64,000 nucleotides of DNA from an uncultured Faecalibacterium sp. (GTDB taxonomy: Bacteria > Bacillota > Clostridia > Oscillospirales > Ruminococcaceae): positions 1 through 64,000 of the forward strand of contig CALWZK010000002.1 of assembly GCA_944386015.1 (NCBI GenBank), in the 5' to 3' direction. The first letter of the stretch is position 1; the number at the start of each line of letters is the position of its first letter. This document shows, piece after piece, positions 1-8,957 of the stretch. A program made the position numbers and the translations under genes. The notes below the pieces were generated by a model, which was not told the origin of the DNA, ran no database searches, and saw only the letters and a program-made list of their open reading frames with translations.

Positions 1-3
1 ACA

Positions 4-37
4 CCCCCTGTATAGGTTTATTTTCCTACACAGGGGG
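4..37. terminator. Bidirectional terminator hairpin at the window edge
   Basis: CCCCCTGTATAGG pairs with CCTACACAGGGGG around an 8-base loop, followed on the plus strand by GTTTTG. It lies just beyond the stop codon of the rnmV gene on the minus strand, so it probably ends that operon and also an unseen plus-strand gene to the left. Confidence 0.7.
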
Positions 38-100
38 CGTTTTGTCTATTGTCCGTTTTTACTGGTTCGGTTCAGGGAAGGGCCGGGCTTTTGTGTTTTG

Positions 101-715
101 TTATTCCGGGGTTTCTTCCAGCTGGTGCAGCAGGCTGTCCAGCTGCTCAAAGGTATACAGGCGGTTGAATACTTCCAGCATTTCCTTTTTGGAAAGACGG
201 GGCGGCAGCCCCAGGGCCCCCAGCAGCCGGTATTTCCGGTCGGCGGCCCCGGCTGTCCCCGACAGCCCCCAGTCATACAGGTCGGCGTAGGTGACGGCCC
301 GGCCCTCTTTGGGGGGGCTCGGCTGGTCGGCCTCGGGGCCCAAAGCCTCCCGGAGGCTGCGGAGCACCACCTCGTCGGGCACCCCTTCCACCCCCAGCAG
401 CCCCTCCTTGCCGGGGGCGGCTTTCCGCTTTTCCTTCCCCGGCAGGGCCGGGATGTAGGCCTGGACCACATGCTCCGCCCCCACCAGGTTGGTGATGTAG
501 GTGCGGATCTGGAACCCTGCCTTGTCCGAGTCGGTCAGCAGGATCAGGCCGTTCTGGCGGGCCAGCTGCTTTAAAAGCTTCTGGCGCTTTTTGTCCGAGA
601 ACACCGCGAAGCCCCCGGTCAGCAGGATCATGGCGTCGGTGAGCCGGGCCAGCCGGGCAGCGTCGTATTTGCCCTCCACCACCAGCACCCGGCCGGTGTG
701 CAGACGCTGGGTCAT
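101..715 (-). CDS. rnmV: Ribonuclease M5-like Toprim protein (DUF4093)
   Basis: 204 residues. The N-terminus (GRVLVVEGKYDAARL) is a Toprim-domain start with the conserved Glu, and LLTDSDKAGFQIR carries the second Toprim motif (DSD). The C-terminal part fits the DUF4093 extension of RNase M5, which trims the 5S rRNA precursor. The start is the ATG at 715, which overlaps the holA stop in an ATGA arrangement (712-715), so the two genes are translationally coupled. It is the last gene of the alaS-to-rnmV minus-strand series. The assignment rests on the Toprim motifs and length; another small Toprim nuclease is possible but less likely. Confidence 0.82.
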   Translation of the reverse strand: MTQRLHTGRVLVVEGKYDAARLARLTDAMILLTGGFAVFSDKKRQKLLKQLARQNGLILLTDSDKAGFQIRTYITNLVGAEHVVQAYIPALPGKEKRKAAPGKEGLLGVEGVPDEVVLRSLREALGPEADQPSPPKEGRAVTYADLYDWGLSGTAGAADRKYRLLGALGLPPRLSKKEMLEVFNRLYTFEQLDSLLHQLEETPE

Positions 716-1743
716 AAGCCCCCTCCTTCCATGGCCAGCCGGCACAGGGCCGTCTCCAGCAAAGTCTGGGGGCTCACCGGCTGGCCTTTCAGGTTTTTGT
801 CCAGTTCCAGCAGAATCTTCAGGCACCGCCGCAGCTGGGGCAGGCTGTAGCCCGCCGCCGTCTGGGCCGACCGTTTCAGCCGGTAATCGCTGCCCTTGTA
901 GCCGAAATCCTTGAACACGGTGGTGTAGTTCTTTTTGTGCTGCTGGCCCAGCTTGACCCGGTAAAGGTCCACATAACTGCCGATCATGGCGGCGGTGATG
1001 GCGATGGGCTCCTGCTGGAGCCGCAGCAGCACCTGCAGCTTTTTGCAGGCGGCGGCTGCGTTGCGGGCGGTGACCATCCGCACCATCTCAAAGACGTCGG
1101 CTTCCAGGCTCACCACCCCCATCTCGGCCACCAGGGCCGGGGTGATGGTGCGGTAGCCCGACCCCGCCGCCAGCTTGTCCACCTCGTTTTCCAGCAGGTA
1201 GGGGTCCTCCCCGCAGCGGTCCAGCAGGGCCGACGCCCCCTGGCCGGTGAGCTCGGCCCCCTGGGCTGCGGCCCGGTCGATCACCATCTGCCGCAGCTGG
1301 GCGGCGGTGGGCTTGGCCAGCTCCTCGGCCCAGCCCAGCTTTCGGCACTGGTCGATCACCTTCTGGGCCCGCTTGCCGGGTTTGGCCCGGCCGTTGCGGT
1401 CGCCCTCAAAGACGCTGCCCAGCACCACCACCGCGTTTTCCAGGCTGGCCAGGGTGTCCAGGAAGGCGGCCAGGTCCTTTTCCCCGTAGGCGCCGGGGTC
1501 GGCCTCGGGCAGGCACACCACCCGCCGGGTGCCGAAAAAGGAGATGGTCCCCGCCGCCATGATCAGCTGGTCCACATCGGGGGCGGCCCCTTCCAGGACA
1601 TTGATCTCCTCGTCCGCCCCGGCAGCCAGCAGGCGGCAGGCCTGCTGCACCGCCTGGTGCACCAGGTATTTCTCGGTGGAGTAAAAGTAGTACACCGGGC
1701 ACCCCTGCTGTGCCAGGGCTTCCAGTTTGGCTTGTGTGGGCAT
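712..1743 (-). CDS. holA: DNA polymerase III subunit delta
   Basis: 343 residues, the usual size for HolA, the clamp-loader subunit that opens the beta clamp during replication. The N-terminal AAA+-like region starts YYFYSTEKYLVHQAVQQ, typical of Firmicute delta subunits in which the ATPase site is degenerate; the C-terminal helical region (AITAAMIGSYVDLYRVKLG, then LLELDKNLKGQ) is characteristic. The ATG at 1743 is chosen because AGGAGG lies 7-8 bases upstream; an open frame continues further upstream but overlaps comEC. Only 16 bases separate it from the comEC stop, so comEC-holA-rnmV form one transcription unit. Confidence 0.9.
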   Translation of the reverse strand: MPTQAKLEALAQQGCPVYYFYSTEKYLVHQAVQQACRLLAAGADEEINVLEGAAPDVDQLIMAAGTISFFGTRRVVCLPEADPGAYGEKDLAAFLDTLASLENAVVVLGSVFEGDRNGRAKPGKRAQKVIDQCRKLGWAEELAKPTAAQLRQMVIDRAAAQGAELTGQGASALLDRCGEDPYLLENEVDKLAAGSGYRTITPALVAEMGVVSLEADVFEMVRMVTARNAAAACKKLQVLLRLQQEPIAITAAMIGSYVDLYRVKLGQQHKKNYTTVFKDFGYKGSDYRLKRSAQTAAGYSLPQLRRCLKILLELDKNLKGQPVSPQTLLETALCRLAMEGGGL

Positions 1744-1759
1744 GGCGACGCCTCCTGTC

Positions 1760-3988
1760 TCATTGCAGCATCCGGTATTTCTCCTGCCCCAGCAGCAGCC
1801 CTGCGGCGGGGTCAGCATCCGGGTCCATCCAGCCATAGCGGCCCAGGGCCGCCGCCCCCTGCCACCGGAAGGGCTGGGGGTCGGCGGGAGAAGCCAGCAG
1901 CCAGTCCACCGCCACCGGGGCGGCCAGTTCCGGGCTGCCGGACACAGTGCCCAGCCGCCAGCCCCCGGCCTCCACCACCAGGATGATCCCATCCGGGGTT
2001 TTCAGCAGCTCGGTGTCAAAGGGCCCGCAGCTGATCTCGTAGTGATAGTAGTCCCTCTGGAACCAGGCCGGGGTGATGACCCGGCCGGCGGCGGGCTGGT
2101 CGTAGGCGGAGGGCTGGCTCCGCAGGTCGATGACCAGCTGGGGCTGGCCTGCCCCGTGGCTTTCCAGCCACTGCTCCACCGCCTCGGGGCCGCTGGTGCC
2201 GCCCCGGTAGAGCACCACCACCGTATCCCCCTGGGAGAGGATGGCGGAGGGGTTCTGGCTGCCGCCCACCAGGCTGACCTGGATCACATCCCGGCCCAGC
2301 CAGCTGGCGGCGCCCATGGCCAGGGCGGCGGTTATTGCCGCTGCCGGCACCCAGTACCGGGGCCGGACTTTGCCCCGCCAGGCCAGCCAGCACAGGCCCA
2401 TCAAAGCCAGGCAGACCACGGCGGCGTAGCTTGTGTCAAACCGGAACCGGCTGCCCGGCCACCCGGCCGCCATCCGGGCCCAGCCGTTGAGCAGCCGGGC
2501 CAGGGCCCCCGCCCCGGCGGCCAGCAGGTGGTACACCGGGTCCAGGGCCGGCACCATCCCGGCCAGGGCCGCCAGGATGCCCAGGGTCATCAGGGGCTGC
2601 ACCACCCACAGGATGGCCACCCCCGACACCAAAGCGTAGGGGCTGGTGCTCATCCCCCAGCCCACCAGGATGGGGAAGGTGGCCGCCGTGGCGCAGACCG
2701 AGATGCAGGCGGTGGTGCGCAGCTGGCGCCCGATGTTCTCTTTCAGCCGCTGGAACCAGGGCGCCCTGCCCTGGCCGGGGCGCCGGGCGTTGTCCTGGTG
2801 CTGCGGGCCCCGGCGGGCGATTTCCACCCCCGCCAGGGTGCCCGCCACCGCCGCAAAGGACAGCTGGAACCCCACGTCCCAGACGGCGTAGCTGTTGAGG
2901 GCGCTCATCCCCAGCCCGGCCCAGGCCAGGCTGGTGAGGGCGTCGGCGGGGGCATGGAGCCACACCCCCGCAGCCCCGATGATCACCGCCGCGGCGGCCC
3001 GGAGCACCGAGGGGGTGCAGCCGGTGATCCCCGCCAGCAATACTGCCAGCCCCACCGGCCAGAGGGCCCGCAGCCGCTGGGCCCAGACCTTTCGGGGGTC
3101 AAAGCAGCCTTTGATGGCCCGGGCCCGGCGCATCTGCAGCCGGACCAGGTGCACGCCCAAACGGCGGTAGAGCCAGGCCCCTGCCGCCCCCGGAATCAGC
3201 AGGGCCAGCTTCTGGGCGGCTGCCAGCAGGGCGGCGGGGTTCCACAGCCCCGGCAGCCCCAGGCCGCAGAGGATGGTGACGTGCATCCCGCTGACCACCA
3301 GCACATGGGCCAGCCCCGCTGCCCGGTAGGCCTCTTTCAAATCTTTGGTGATGAAGCTGGAATCCCCGGCGACCATGGCCGCCAGGGCCCCGGCCTCGTC
3401 CCCTTCCAGGTCCCGGCAGAGGGCCTGGCTGAGGGCCTGCTGGAGCCGGGCGGTCCAGGGCCGGAAGCCCGCCGCCGGCCCCAGGTCCACAAAGCCATCC
3501 TGGTAAGACGCGGTGAAGGCGTCCCCGTCGGCGTAGCGGCCTTTCCGGTCCTGGGGGTCTGGGACGTCCAGCACAAAGGTGCCCTGGATTTGTTCCCCCG
3601 CCGCGCAGGCGGGCAGGTCCTCGCACCAGCAGCAGAAGTCTGCCGCCTCGCCGCCGGCTTGGGTGACCCGCAGCCGGGCCCGGACGGTGCCCCACTGGTA
3701 GCCCTCCTGGACCTGCTCCACCGAGGCGGTGAGGGTCACCTGGGCCCCGCCGAAGCGCTGGGTCAGGTCATCCAGCCGGCCCTGGGTGCGGGCAAAGAAC
3801 CCCAGCCCCAGCGCCGCCCCGGCCAGCAGCCAGGGCAGCACCCGCCGCCCGCCGGCCAGACGCCAGCCCAACATGGCCGCCCCAACAAAGAGAGCCGCAA
3901 GCGGCCCGAAGGTCGCCTGCGGCTCGATGGCAGCCATCAGCTGCGCGCCCAGCGCTCCGGCAAACAGCGCGCAGACCGGCCGCCTCAC
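1760..3988 (-). CDS. comEC: ComEC/Rec2-family DNA uptake membrane protein
   Basis: 742 residues with many hydrophobic segments. ComEC forms the inner-membrane channel for transforming DNA. The competence core is recognisable from LAHVLVVSGMHVTILCGL (about residues 220-240), the VSG-H-V hallmark, plus the preceding GDSSFI segment. The GTG at 3988 is preferred: it lies 4 bases after the upstream stop, and MRRPVCALFAGAL is a normal ComEC beginning; an alternative is the internal ATG near 3937. Unusually, the C-terminal region that is normally a metallo-beta-lactamase domain has no visible HxHxDH metal motif, although a DVIQVSLVGG strand and GDTVVVLY remain, so the nuclease half appears degenerate. 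Confidence 0.85.
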   Translation of the reverse strand: MRRPVCALFAGALGAQLMAAIEPQATFGPLAALFVGAAMLGWRLAGGRRVLPWLLAGAALGLGFFARTQGRLDDLTQRFGGAQVTLTASVEQVQEGYQWGTVRARLRVTQAGGEAADFCCWCEDLPACAAGEQIQGTFVLDVPDPQDRKGRYADGDAFTASYQDGFVDLGPAAGFRPWTARLQQALSQALCRDLEGDEAGALAAMVAGDSSFITKDLKEAYRAAGLAHVLVVSGMHVTILCGLGLPGLWNPAALLAAAQKLALLIPGAAGAWLYRRLGVHLVRLQMRRARAIKGCFDPRKVWAQRLRALWPVGLAVLLAGITGCTPSVLRAAAAVIIGAAGVWLHAPADALTSLAWAGLGMSALNSYAVWDVGFQLSFAAVAGTLAGVEIARRGPQHQDNARRPGQGRAPWFQRLKENIGRQLRTTACISVCATAATFPILVGWGMSTSPYALVSGVAILWVVQPLMTLGILAALAGMVPALDPVYHLLAAGAGALARLLNGWARMAAGWPGSRFRFDTSYAAVVCLALMGLCWLAWRGKVRPRYWVPAAAITAALAMGAASWLGRDVIQVSLVGGSQNPSAILSQGDTVVVLYRGGTSGPEAVEQWLESHGAGQPQLVIDLRSQPSAYDQPAAGRVITPAWFQRDYYHYEISCGPFDTELLKTPDGIILVVEAGGWRLGTVSGSPELAAPVAVDWLLASPADPQPFRWQGAAALGRYGWMDPDADPAAGLLLGQEKYRMLQ

Positions 3989-3992
3989 CCCA

Positions 3993-4532
3993 TCAGTGGA
4001 AGAACAGAGGCAGCGGCTCCAGGAAGATGATGTCCTTCCGCTTGGCTGCGTCCCCTTCTGCCAGGACGGCGGCCTGGCCCACAATGTCGCAGTGGGTCTG
4101 CTCGGCCAGGGCGTCCAGGGCTTTGAGGGAGCCGCCGGTGGAGATCACATCGTCCACCACCAGCACCCGTTTGCCACTCATCTCGTCCAGCTCTTTGCGG
4201 TCGATGACCAGCTTCTGTTTGCCCTCGGTGGTGATGGACTGATCTTCCACGATCACCGGGTCCTTCATATACAGTTTGACGCTCTTGCGGGCGCAGACGT
4301 AGGGTTTGCCGCTCTGGCGGCTCATCTCGTGGGCCAGGGGGATGCCCTTGGCCTCGGCGGTGAGCAGGATGTCAAAGTCGGGGCACTTTTTCAGCAGCTC
4401 GGCTGCGGCGGCCACCGTCAGCTCGGTGTCACCCAGCATGATGAAGGCCGCAATGTCCATGTGGTCGTTCACCTTGCAGATGGTGAGCTGGCGGGTCAGG
4501 CCCGCCACGTGCAGGGTATAGGTTTCAGCCAT
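3993..4532 (-). CDS. Adenine/xanthine phosphoribosyltransferase-like protein
   Basis: 179 residues, type I phosphoribosyltransferase fold. The PRPP-binding motif VLVVDDVISTGGS is near residues 121-133 and a purine-PRTase strand LLTAEAKGIPLAHEMS precedes it. The family moves phosphoribose from PRPP to a purine base (salvage). It resembles Apt/Xpt but its N-terminus (ETYTLHVAGLTRQLTI) is that of a paralogue common in clostridia, so the substrate is not assigned. AGGAGG sits 6-7 bases before the ATG at 4532. Its stop is 4 bases from comEC and it follows the HIT gene by 24 bases, so it is inside the same unit. Confidence 0.8.
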   Translation of the reverse strand: MAETYTLHVAGLTRQLTICKVNDHMDIAAFIMLGDTELTVAAAAELLKKCPDFDILLTAEAKGIPLAHEMSRQSGKPYVCARKSVKLYMKDPVIVEDQSITTEGKQKLVIDRKELDEMSGKRVLVVDDVISTGGSLKALDALAEQTHCDIVGQAAVLAEGDAAKRKDIIFLEPLPLFFH

Positions 4533-4556
4533 GGTGATTCCTCCTTTTCCTGGCCA

Positions 4557-4898
4557 TCAGCCCGCAGGCCAGCCCATGGGGCGCTTGGCCATCACGTGGA
4601 AATGCAGGTGCTTGACGCTCTGGCCTGCATCCTCCCCCACGTTGGAAACGATCCGGTAGCCGCCGTCGCAGCCCAGGTCATTGCACAGTTTGGCGATGGT
4701 GGCAAAGATGTGGCCCAGCAGGGCGCCGTCCTCTTCAGTCAGGGCGGCGGCCGAGGGGATGTGCTTTTTGGGGATCACCAAAAAGTGAACCGGTGCCTGG
4801 GGGTCGATGTCGTAAAAGGCCAGCAGCTGGTCATCTTCGTACAGCTTGTTGGAGGGCACTTCCCCCGCGGCGATTTTACAGAACAGGCAATCTTCCAT
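4557..4898 (-). CDS. HIT-family nucleotide-binding hydrolase (HinT-like)
   Basis: 113 residues, complete for the family. The N-terminal CLFCKI zinc-type motif and the histidine triad HLHFHVM near the C-terminus are both present. HIT proteins of this branch hydrolyse purine nucleoside phosphoramidates and act in the cytoplasm. AAAGGAG lies 9 bases before the ATG at 4898. The gene is 78 bases downstream of alaS and 24 bases upstream of the phosphoribosyltransferase, consistent with co-transcription. This pairing is in keeping with the ability of HinT to hydrolyse aminoacyl-adenylates, an established activity of the family. Confidence 0.92.
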   Translation of the reverse strand: MEDCLFCKIAAGEVPSNKLYEDDQLLAFYDIDPQAPVHFLVIPKKHIPSAAALTEEDGALLGHIFATIAKLCNDLGCDGGYRIVSNVGEDAGQSVKHLHFHVMAKRPMGWPAG

Positions 4899-4976
4899 TG
4901 TTGACAGCTCCTTTCCCGGGCGGTGTAATGGTTTCTTTCAGCGCGTTTTCGCGCAGCAGTCCTTGGTTTTCAGCGC

Positions 4977-7637
4977 TCAGGCCATCTGGCGGGCAGCCAC
5001 ATCGCCGGCGGCGTTGAGAGCCTCGTCGATCTTGGTGGCGTCCTTCAGGCCGGCCATGGCGAAGTCGGGCTTGCCGCCGCCCTTGCCGCCGGCAATGGCA
5101 GACAGCTCCTTGACCAGGTTGCCGGCCTTGAGACCCTTCTCCTGGGCCAGCTTGTTGACGGCCACAGCCATGGTGGTCTTGCCGTTGTCGCTGCCCACCA
5201 GCACGGCCACCACCGGGTTGACAGCCTTGTCCCGGATGGTGTCGCACATGCCACGCAGGGTGTCGCTGGCGGTGCCGGCGAAGTAAGCGGTGATGATCTT
5301 GACGCCGTTGACCTCGGCGGCATTCTTGAACAGGTCGGTGACCTTGGAGGCAGCCACCTCAGCCTTCATGGTTTCCAGCGCCTTGGTCAGGGCCTTGTTC
5401 TCGGCCATGACAGCCTCGGCGCGGGCCACCACGTCGGCCACGTTGCTGGCCTTCAGGGCAGCGGCGGTGCGGCGGAGGGTCTGCTCCTGGTCGTTGGCAC
5501 GGCGCAGCAGGTTCTTGCCGGTGACAGCCTCGATGCGGCGGATGCCGGCGGCCACAGAGGACTCGCTGACAATCTTGAAGCCGCCGATCTGGGCGGTGTT
5601 CTTGACATGGGTGCCGCCGCAGAACTCGGTGGACCAGCCGCAGACGTCCACAACCCGGACGATCTCGCCGTACTTCTCGCCGAACAGGGCCATGGCGCCC
5701 ATCTTCTTGGCCTCAGCCAGAGGCATGCTCTGGACGTTCACGTCCATGGCCTCGTAGATCTTGTCGTTGACAATCTCCTCCACCCTGGCCAGCTCCTCGG
5801 GGGTGACGGCGCTGAAGTGGGTGAAGTCAAAGTGGGTCACATGGGCATCCTGGTAGGAGCCTGCCTGGTGGACATGGTCGCCCAGCACCTCCCGCAGGGC
5901 AGCCTGCAGCAGGTGGGTGGCGGTGTGGTTGCGGGCGATGGCCCAGCGGTACTCGTGGTCCACCTGGGCGGTCAGCACGTCGCCCACACGGACCAGGCCG
6001 TTTTCCAGCACGCAGGTGTGGACGAAGTAGCCCTTGGGGGTCTTCTTGACGTCCAGCACCTTCAGGGTGCAGTTCTCACCGGTCAGCACGCCGTGGTCGG
6101 CCACCTGGCCGCCCATCTCGGCGTAGAAGGGGGTCTTGTCCAGCACCACCAGCACGTCTTCCTTGGCCTGGTCGTCGGTGGAGATGCCGTCGGTGAGGGT
6201 CTCCTCATCGGACAGGGCCACCACGGTGCCCTGGTCGGTCAGGGTGTCATAGCCGGTGAAGACGGTGGGAGCGGCGTCCAGGGAGCCGAACAGGTCGGCG
6301 CTCCAGCCCGAAATGTTCTTCTTCAGGCGCTCGGAGCGGGCCCGCTCCTTCTGCTTGGTCATCTCGGCGTGGAAGCCTTCCTCGTCCACCTCGATGCCCT
6401 GCTCGGCGGCGATCTCCTTGGTCAGGTCCAGGGGGAAGCCGAAGGTGTCGTTCAGCTTGAAGACGTCGGCGCCGCCCAGGGTCTTGATGCCCTCTTTCTC
6501 CAGTTCGTCGATCATGGTGTTGAGGATGTTCATGCCGGCGTCGATGGTGCGGGCAAAGTTGGCCTCCTCGGTGCCCACCACCTTCTTGATGTAGGCGGCG
6601 TGCTCACGCAGCTCGGGGTAAGCGCTCTCGCTGGACTGGATGACGGTCTCCACCAGGTCCACCAGGAAGGGGCCCTGGATGCCCAGCAGACGGCCGTGGC
6701 GGGCGGCGCGGCGCAGCAGGCGGCGCAGCACGTAGCCGCGGCCCTCGTTGGAGGGCAGGATGCCGTCCGACACCATGAAGGTGCAGCTGCGGATGTGGTC
6801 GGTGATGACGCGGATGGAGATGTCGGTCTTGTCGTCCTGCTTGTAGGTCTTGCCGGCGATGTGCTCCACATGGTGCAGCACGCTCTGGACGGTGTCCACC
6901 TCGAACAGGTTGCCCACGTTCTGCATCACGCAGGCCAGGCGCTCCAGGCCCATGCCGGTGTCGATGTTGGGGCGGGGCAGGCGGTCATAGTGGCCCTTGC
7001 CGTCGGAATCGAACTGGCTGAACACCAGGTTCCAGATCTCCATATAGCGGTCGCAGTCGCAGCCGGGGCCGCAGGTGGGCTTGCCGCAGCCGTACTCGGG
7101 GCCGCGGTCAAAGTAGATCTCGGAGCAGGGGCCGCAGGGGCCGGAGCCGTGCTCCCAGAAGTTGTCCTCCTTGCCCATCCGGACCATGTGGTCGGGGGCG
7201 ATGCCCACCTCTTTGGTCCAGATGTCGTAGGCCTCGTCGTCGTCCAGGTACACCGAGATGTACAGCCTATCCTTGGGGATGGCCATCCACTCGTCGCTGG
7301 TCAAAAACTCCCATGCCCAGGGAATGACCTCTTTCTTGAAGTAATCCTGGAAGGAGAAGTTGCCCAGCATCTCAAAGAAGGTACCGTGGCGGGCGGTGAT
7401 GCCCACCCGCTCGATGTCGGGGGTGCGGATGCACTTCTGGCAGGTGGTCACCCGATGACGGGGGGGCTCCTCCTGGCCCAGGAACCACTTCTTCATGGGG
7501 GCCATGCCGCTGTTGATCAGCAGCAGGCTGGGGTCATCCTTGGGCACCAGGGGGAAGCTGCCCAGACGCAGGTGGCCCTTGCCCTCGAAGAAGCTCAGGT
7601 ATTTTTCACGCAGTTCATTCAAACCGGTCCATTGCAT
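4977..7637 (-). CDS. alaS: Alanine--tRNA ligase
   Basis: 886 residues, full length. Order of domains: class II catalytic core (GHLRLGSFPLVPKDDPSLL, then GPCGPCSEIYFDRG), tRNA-recognition region, editing domain with the HTATHLLQ zinc motif and CGGTHVKNT, and the glycine-rich C-Ala tail (GGKGGGKPDFAMAG). It charges tRNA-Ala and clears mischarged Ser/Gly. The ATG at 7637 (MQWTGLNELREKYLSFF) is the standard start; upstream in-frame sequence belongs to the leader. Expression is controlled by the T-box leader directly upstream, so uncharged tRNA-Ala should induce it. The reading continues into HIT and downstream genes without an obvious strong terminator. Confidence 0.98.
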   Translation of the reverse strand: MQWTGLNELREKYLSFFEGKGHLRLGSFPLVPKDDPSLLLINSGMAPMKKWFLGQEEPPRHRVTTCQKCIRTPDIERVGITARHGTFFEMLGNFSFQDYFKKEVIPWAWEFLTSDEWMAIPKDRLYISVYLDDDEAYDIWTKEVGIAPDHMVRMGKEDNFWEHGSGPCGPCSEIYFDRGPEYGCGKPTCGPGCDCDRYMEIWNLVFSQFDSDGKGHYDRLPRPNIDTGMGLERLACVMQNVGNLFEVDTVQSVLHHVEHIAGKTYKQDDKTDISIRVITDHIRSCTFMVSDGILPSNEGRGYVLRRLLRRAARHGRLLGIQGPFLVDLVETVIQSSESAYPELREHAAYIKKVVGTEEANFARTIDAGMNILNTMIDELEKEGIKTLGGADVFKLNDTFGFPLDLTKEIAAEQGIEVDEEGFHAEMTKQKERARSERLKKNISGWSADLFGSLDAAPTVFTGYDTLTDQGTVVALSDEETLTDGISTDDQAKEDVLVVLDKTPFYAEMGGQVADHGVLTGENCTLKVLDVKKTPKGYFVHTCVLENGLVRVGDVLTAQVDHEYRWAIARNHTATHLLQAALREVLGDHVHQAGSYQDAHVTHFDFTHFSAVTPEELARVEEIVNDKIYEAMDVNVQSMPLAEAKKMGAMALFGEKYGEIVRVVDVCGWSTEFCGGTHVKNTAQIGGFKIVSESSVAAGIRRIEAVTGKNLLRRANDQEQTLRRTAAALKASNVADVVARAEAVMAENKALTKALETMKAEVAASKVTDLFKNAAEVNGVKIITAYFAGTASDTLRGMCDTIRDKAVNPVVAVLVGSDNGKTTMAVAVNKLAQEKGLKAGNLVKELSAIAGGKGGGKPDFAMAGLKDATKIDEALNAAGDVAARQMA

Positions 7638-7722
7638 AGATGATTCTCTCCTTGATGATGCCCGGGGGGCGTGCCCGCCCGGCGGGATTTGAATATGACA
7701 CGGCAGCCCGGCGAAAACAAAA

Positions 7723-7755
7723 GCAGCCCTCGCCCCGGCAAGGGACGAAGGCTGC
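7723..7755 (-). terminator. Intrinsic terminator of the alaS T-box leader
   Basis: On the minus strand GCAGCCTTCGTCCC pairs with GGGGCGAGGGCTGC and is followed by TTTTGTTTT. It begins right after the T-box motif and would be displaced when the antiterminator forms. Confidence 0.88.
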
Positions 7756-8015
7756 CGTAACTGCTCCGTGGTACCACCCAACTTGCGGCAGGCGCTTTAG
7801 GCCCGCCGCCTCTTTTGCCGCAATAACGCTGCGCCGCGCCCGGCTTGTGTCGCCGGGAGCTCGAGGGTGGCATGGAACGGGATCAGCCGGGGCGCCTTCC
7901 AGCTTCAAAGCGCCCTCTCTGTGCGGCCCAAAGGCCCCGTCCCTGGCCCTGTCATAGCCAAGTAGCTCTGTTGATTTTACAGGGTGCCGCAGGGCCCTCC
8001 GGCCCGTCACGTACC
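7723..8015 (-). promoter_or_regulatory. T-box leader (alanine-responsive) upstream of alaS
   Basis: The minus strand carries the T-box core TGGGTGGTACCACGG (7766-7780), whose UGGU can pair with the ACCA end of tRNA-Ala, as seen in the tRNA-Ala gene of this same window. A stem-I-like segment with AGAGAG followed by a distal hairpin (GGCGC...GCGCC) lies in the 5' half. Alanine specificity is inferred from the downstream gene; I could not place the specifier codon with confidence (GCT and GCC candidates exist). Confidence 0.9.
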
Positions 8016-8021
8016 ACTCAA

Positions 8022-8050
8022 ATTATAGCCATGTACAGCGTTTTTGTCAA
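8022..8050 (-). promoter_or_regulatory. Sigma-A promoter of the alaS leader
   Basis: On the minus strand TTGACA, 17 bases, TATAAT: a consensus promoter. Transcription should begin near 8015, giving a leader of about 380 bases before the alaS start. Confidence 0.9.
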
Positions 8051-8059
8051 CTGGTTCGG

Positions 8060-8857
8060 TCAAAATTCCAGGGCGGGGCTGATCTCATTGCGCCGCTGGG
8101 TCTGGACGATGCAGTCCTTCCCCGGCACAGCCCCCGCCGCCCCCAGGGTGGTGAACACCGTCTGCAGCGCCAGGGCGGGGGTGTTGTTCTCCTGGGACAG
8201 GTGGCACAGGGCAAATTTCTGGCAGCCCTGCTGCACCAGCTCGGCCAGCTTTTCGCTGCACTCGTCGTTGGACAGATGGCCCCGGGGGCTCTCGATCCTC
8301 GCCCGCAGGTAGTAGGGGTAGGGGCCGTTGCGCAGCATGTAGGGGTCGTAGTTGCTCTCCAGGGCCACCAGGTCGCACCCCGCCAGGGCGGCATGGACGG
8401 CGGGGGTCAGCACTCCCAGGTCGGTGGCGATGGTCATCACCTTGCCCTCGGGGGTGGTGATGCGGTAGCCCACGCAGGGCACATCGTGGCTGGTGGGGAA
8501 GGCCCGCACCTCAAAGCCGGCGATCTCCTGGCCGGGCCCTTCGGACGGGTCCAGCTCATACACCGGCACCCCCGCCGGCAGCATCCCGCCGGTTTCCAGG
8601 GCCTCCAGCGTCTCCCCTGCCCCGTACACCGGCAGGGGGTGGCGTTTCAGAAAGGTGGCCAGGCCCTTGACGTGGTCACTGTGCTGGTGGGTCACCAGGA
8701 TGCCGCCGCAGCCGGCGGCCTCCAGCCCCAGCTCCCGCAAAGCGCCGGTGGTGACCCGCACCCCCTTGCCCATGTCGATCAGCAGGTACCGGCCGCCGCT
8801 GCGCACCACGCTGCAGTTGCCCGAGGAACCGGAATAAAGCGAGATAAATTCTGCCAT
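8060..8857 (-). CDS. yycJ: YycJ/WalJ-type metallo-beta-lactamase-fold hydrolase
   Basis: 265 residues. The metal-binding motif THQHSDH occurs near residue 55-61, preceded by the SLYSGSSGNC start that marks the YycJ/VicX branch, and further ligands appear in FPTSHD and TDLG. In other Firmicutes this protein lies with the WalRK regulon and is thought to be a 5'-3' exonuclease acting in DNA repair; the biochemical role here is inference. The start ATG at 8857 follows CTCCTGATG-type spacing. It lies between the alaS promoter and murA. No walR or walK gene is nearby. Confidence 0.87.
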   Translation of the reverse strand: MAEFISLYSGSSGNCSVVRSGGRYLLIDMGKGVRVTTGALRELGLEAAGCGGILVTHQHSDHVKGLATFLKRHPLPVYGAGETLEALETGGMLPAGVPVYELDPSEGPGQEIAGFEVRAFPTSHDVPCVGYRITTPEGKVMTIATDLGVLTPAVHAALAGCDLVALESNYDPYMLRNGPYPYYLRARIESPRGHLSNDECSEKLAELVQQGCQKFALCHLSQENNTPALALQTVFTTLGAAGAVPGKDCIVQTQRRNEISPALEF

Positions 8858-8895
8858 CAGGAGTAGGGCCCTCCCAGCCCTGGGTGGTTACAGCC

Positions 8896-8925
8896 AAAGG
8901 AGCCGCAGCCTTTCGGCCCGGCTCC
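8896..8925 (-). terminator. Possible terminator after murA
   Basis: On the minus strand GGAGCCGGGCC-GAAA-GGCTGCGGCTCC forms a nested hairpin followed by only three T residues. It could reduce, not abolish, read-through from murA into yycJ. Confidence 0.5.
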
Positions 8926-8957
8926 CCTGGATTTATGGTGAATGAAATGTTGTATGG

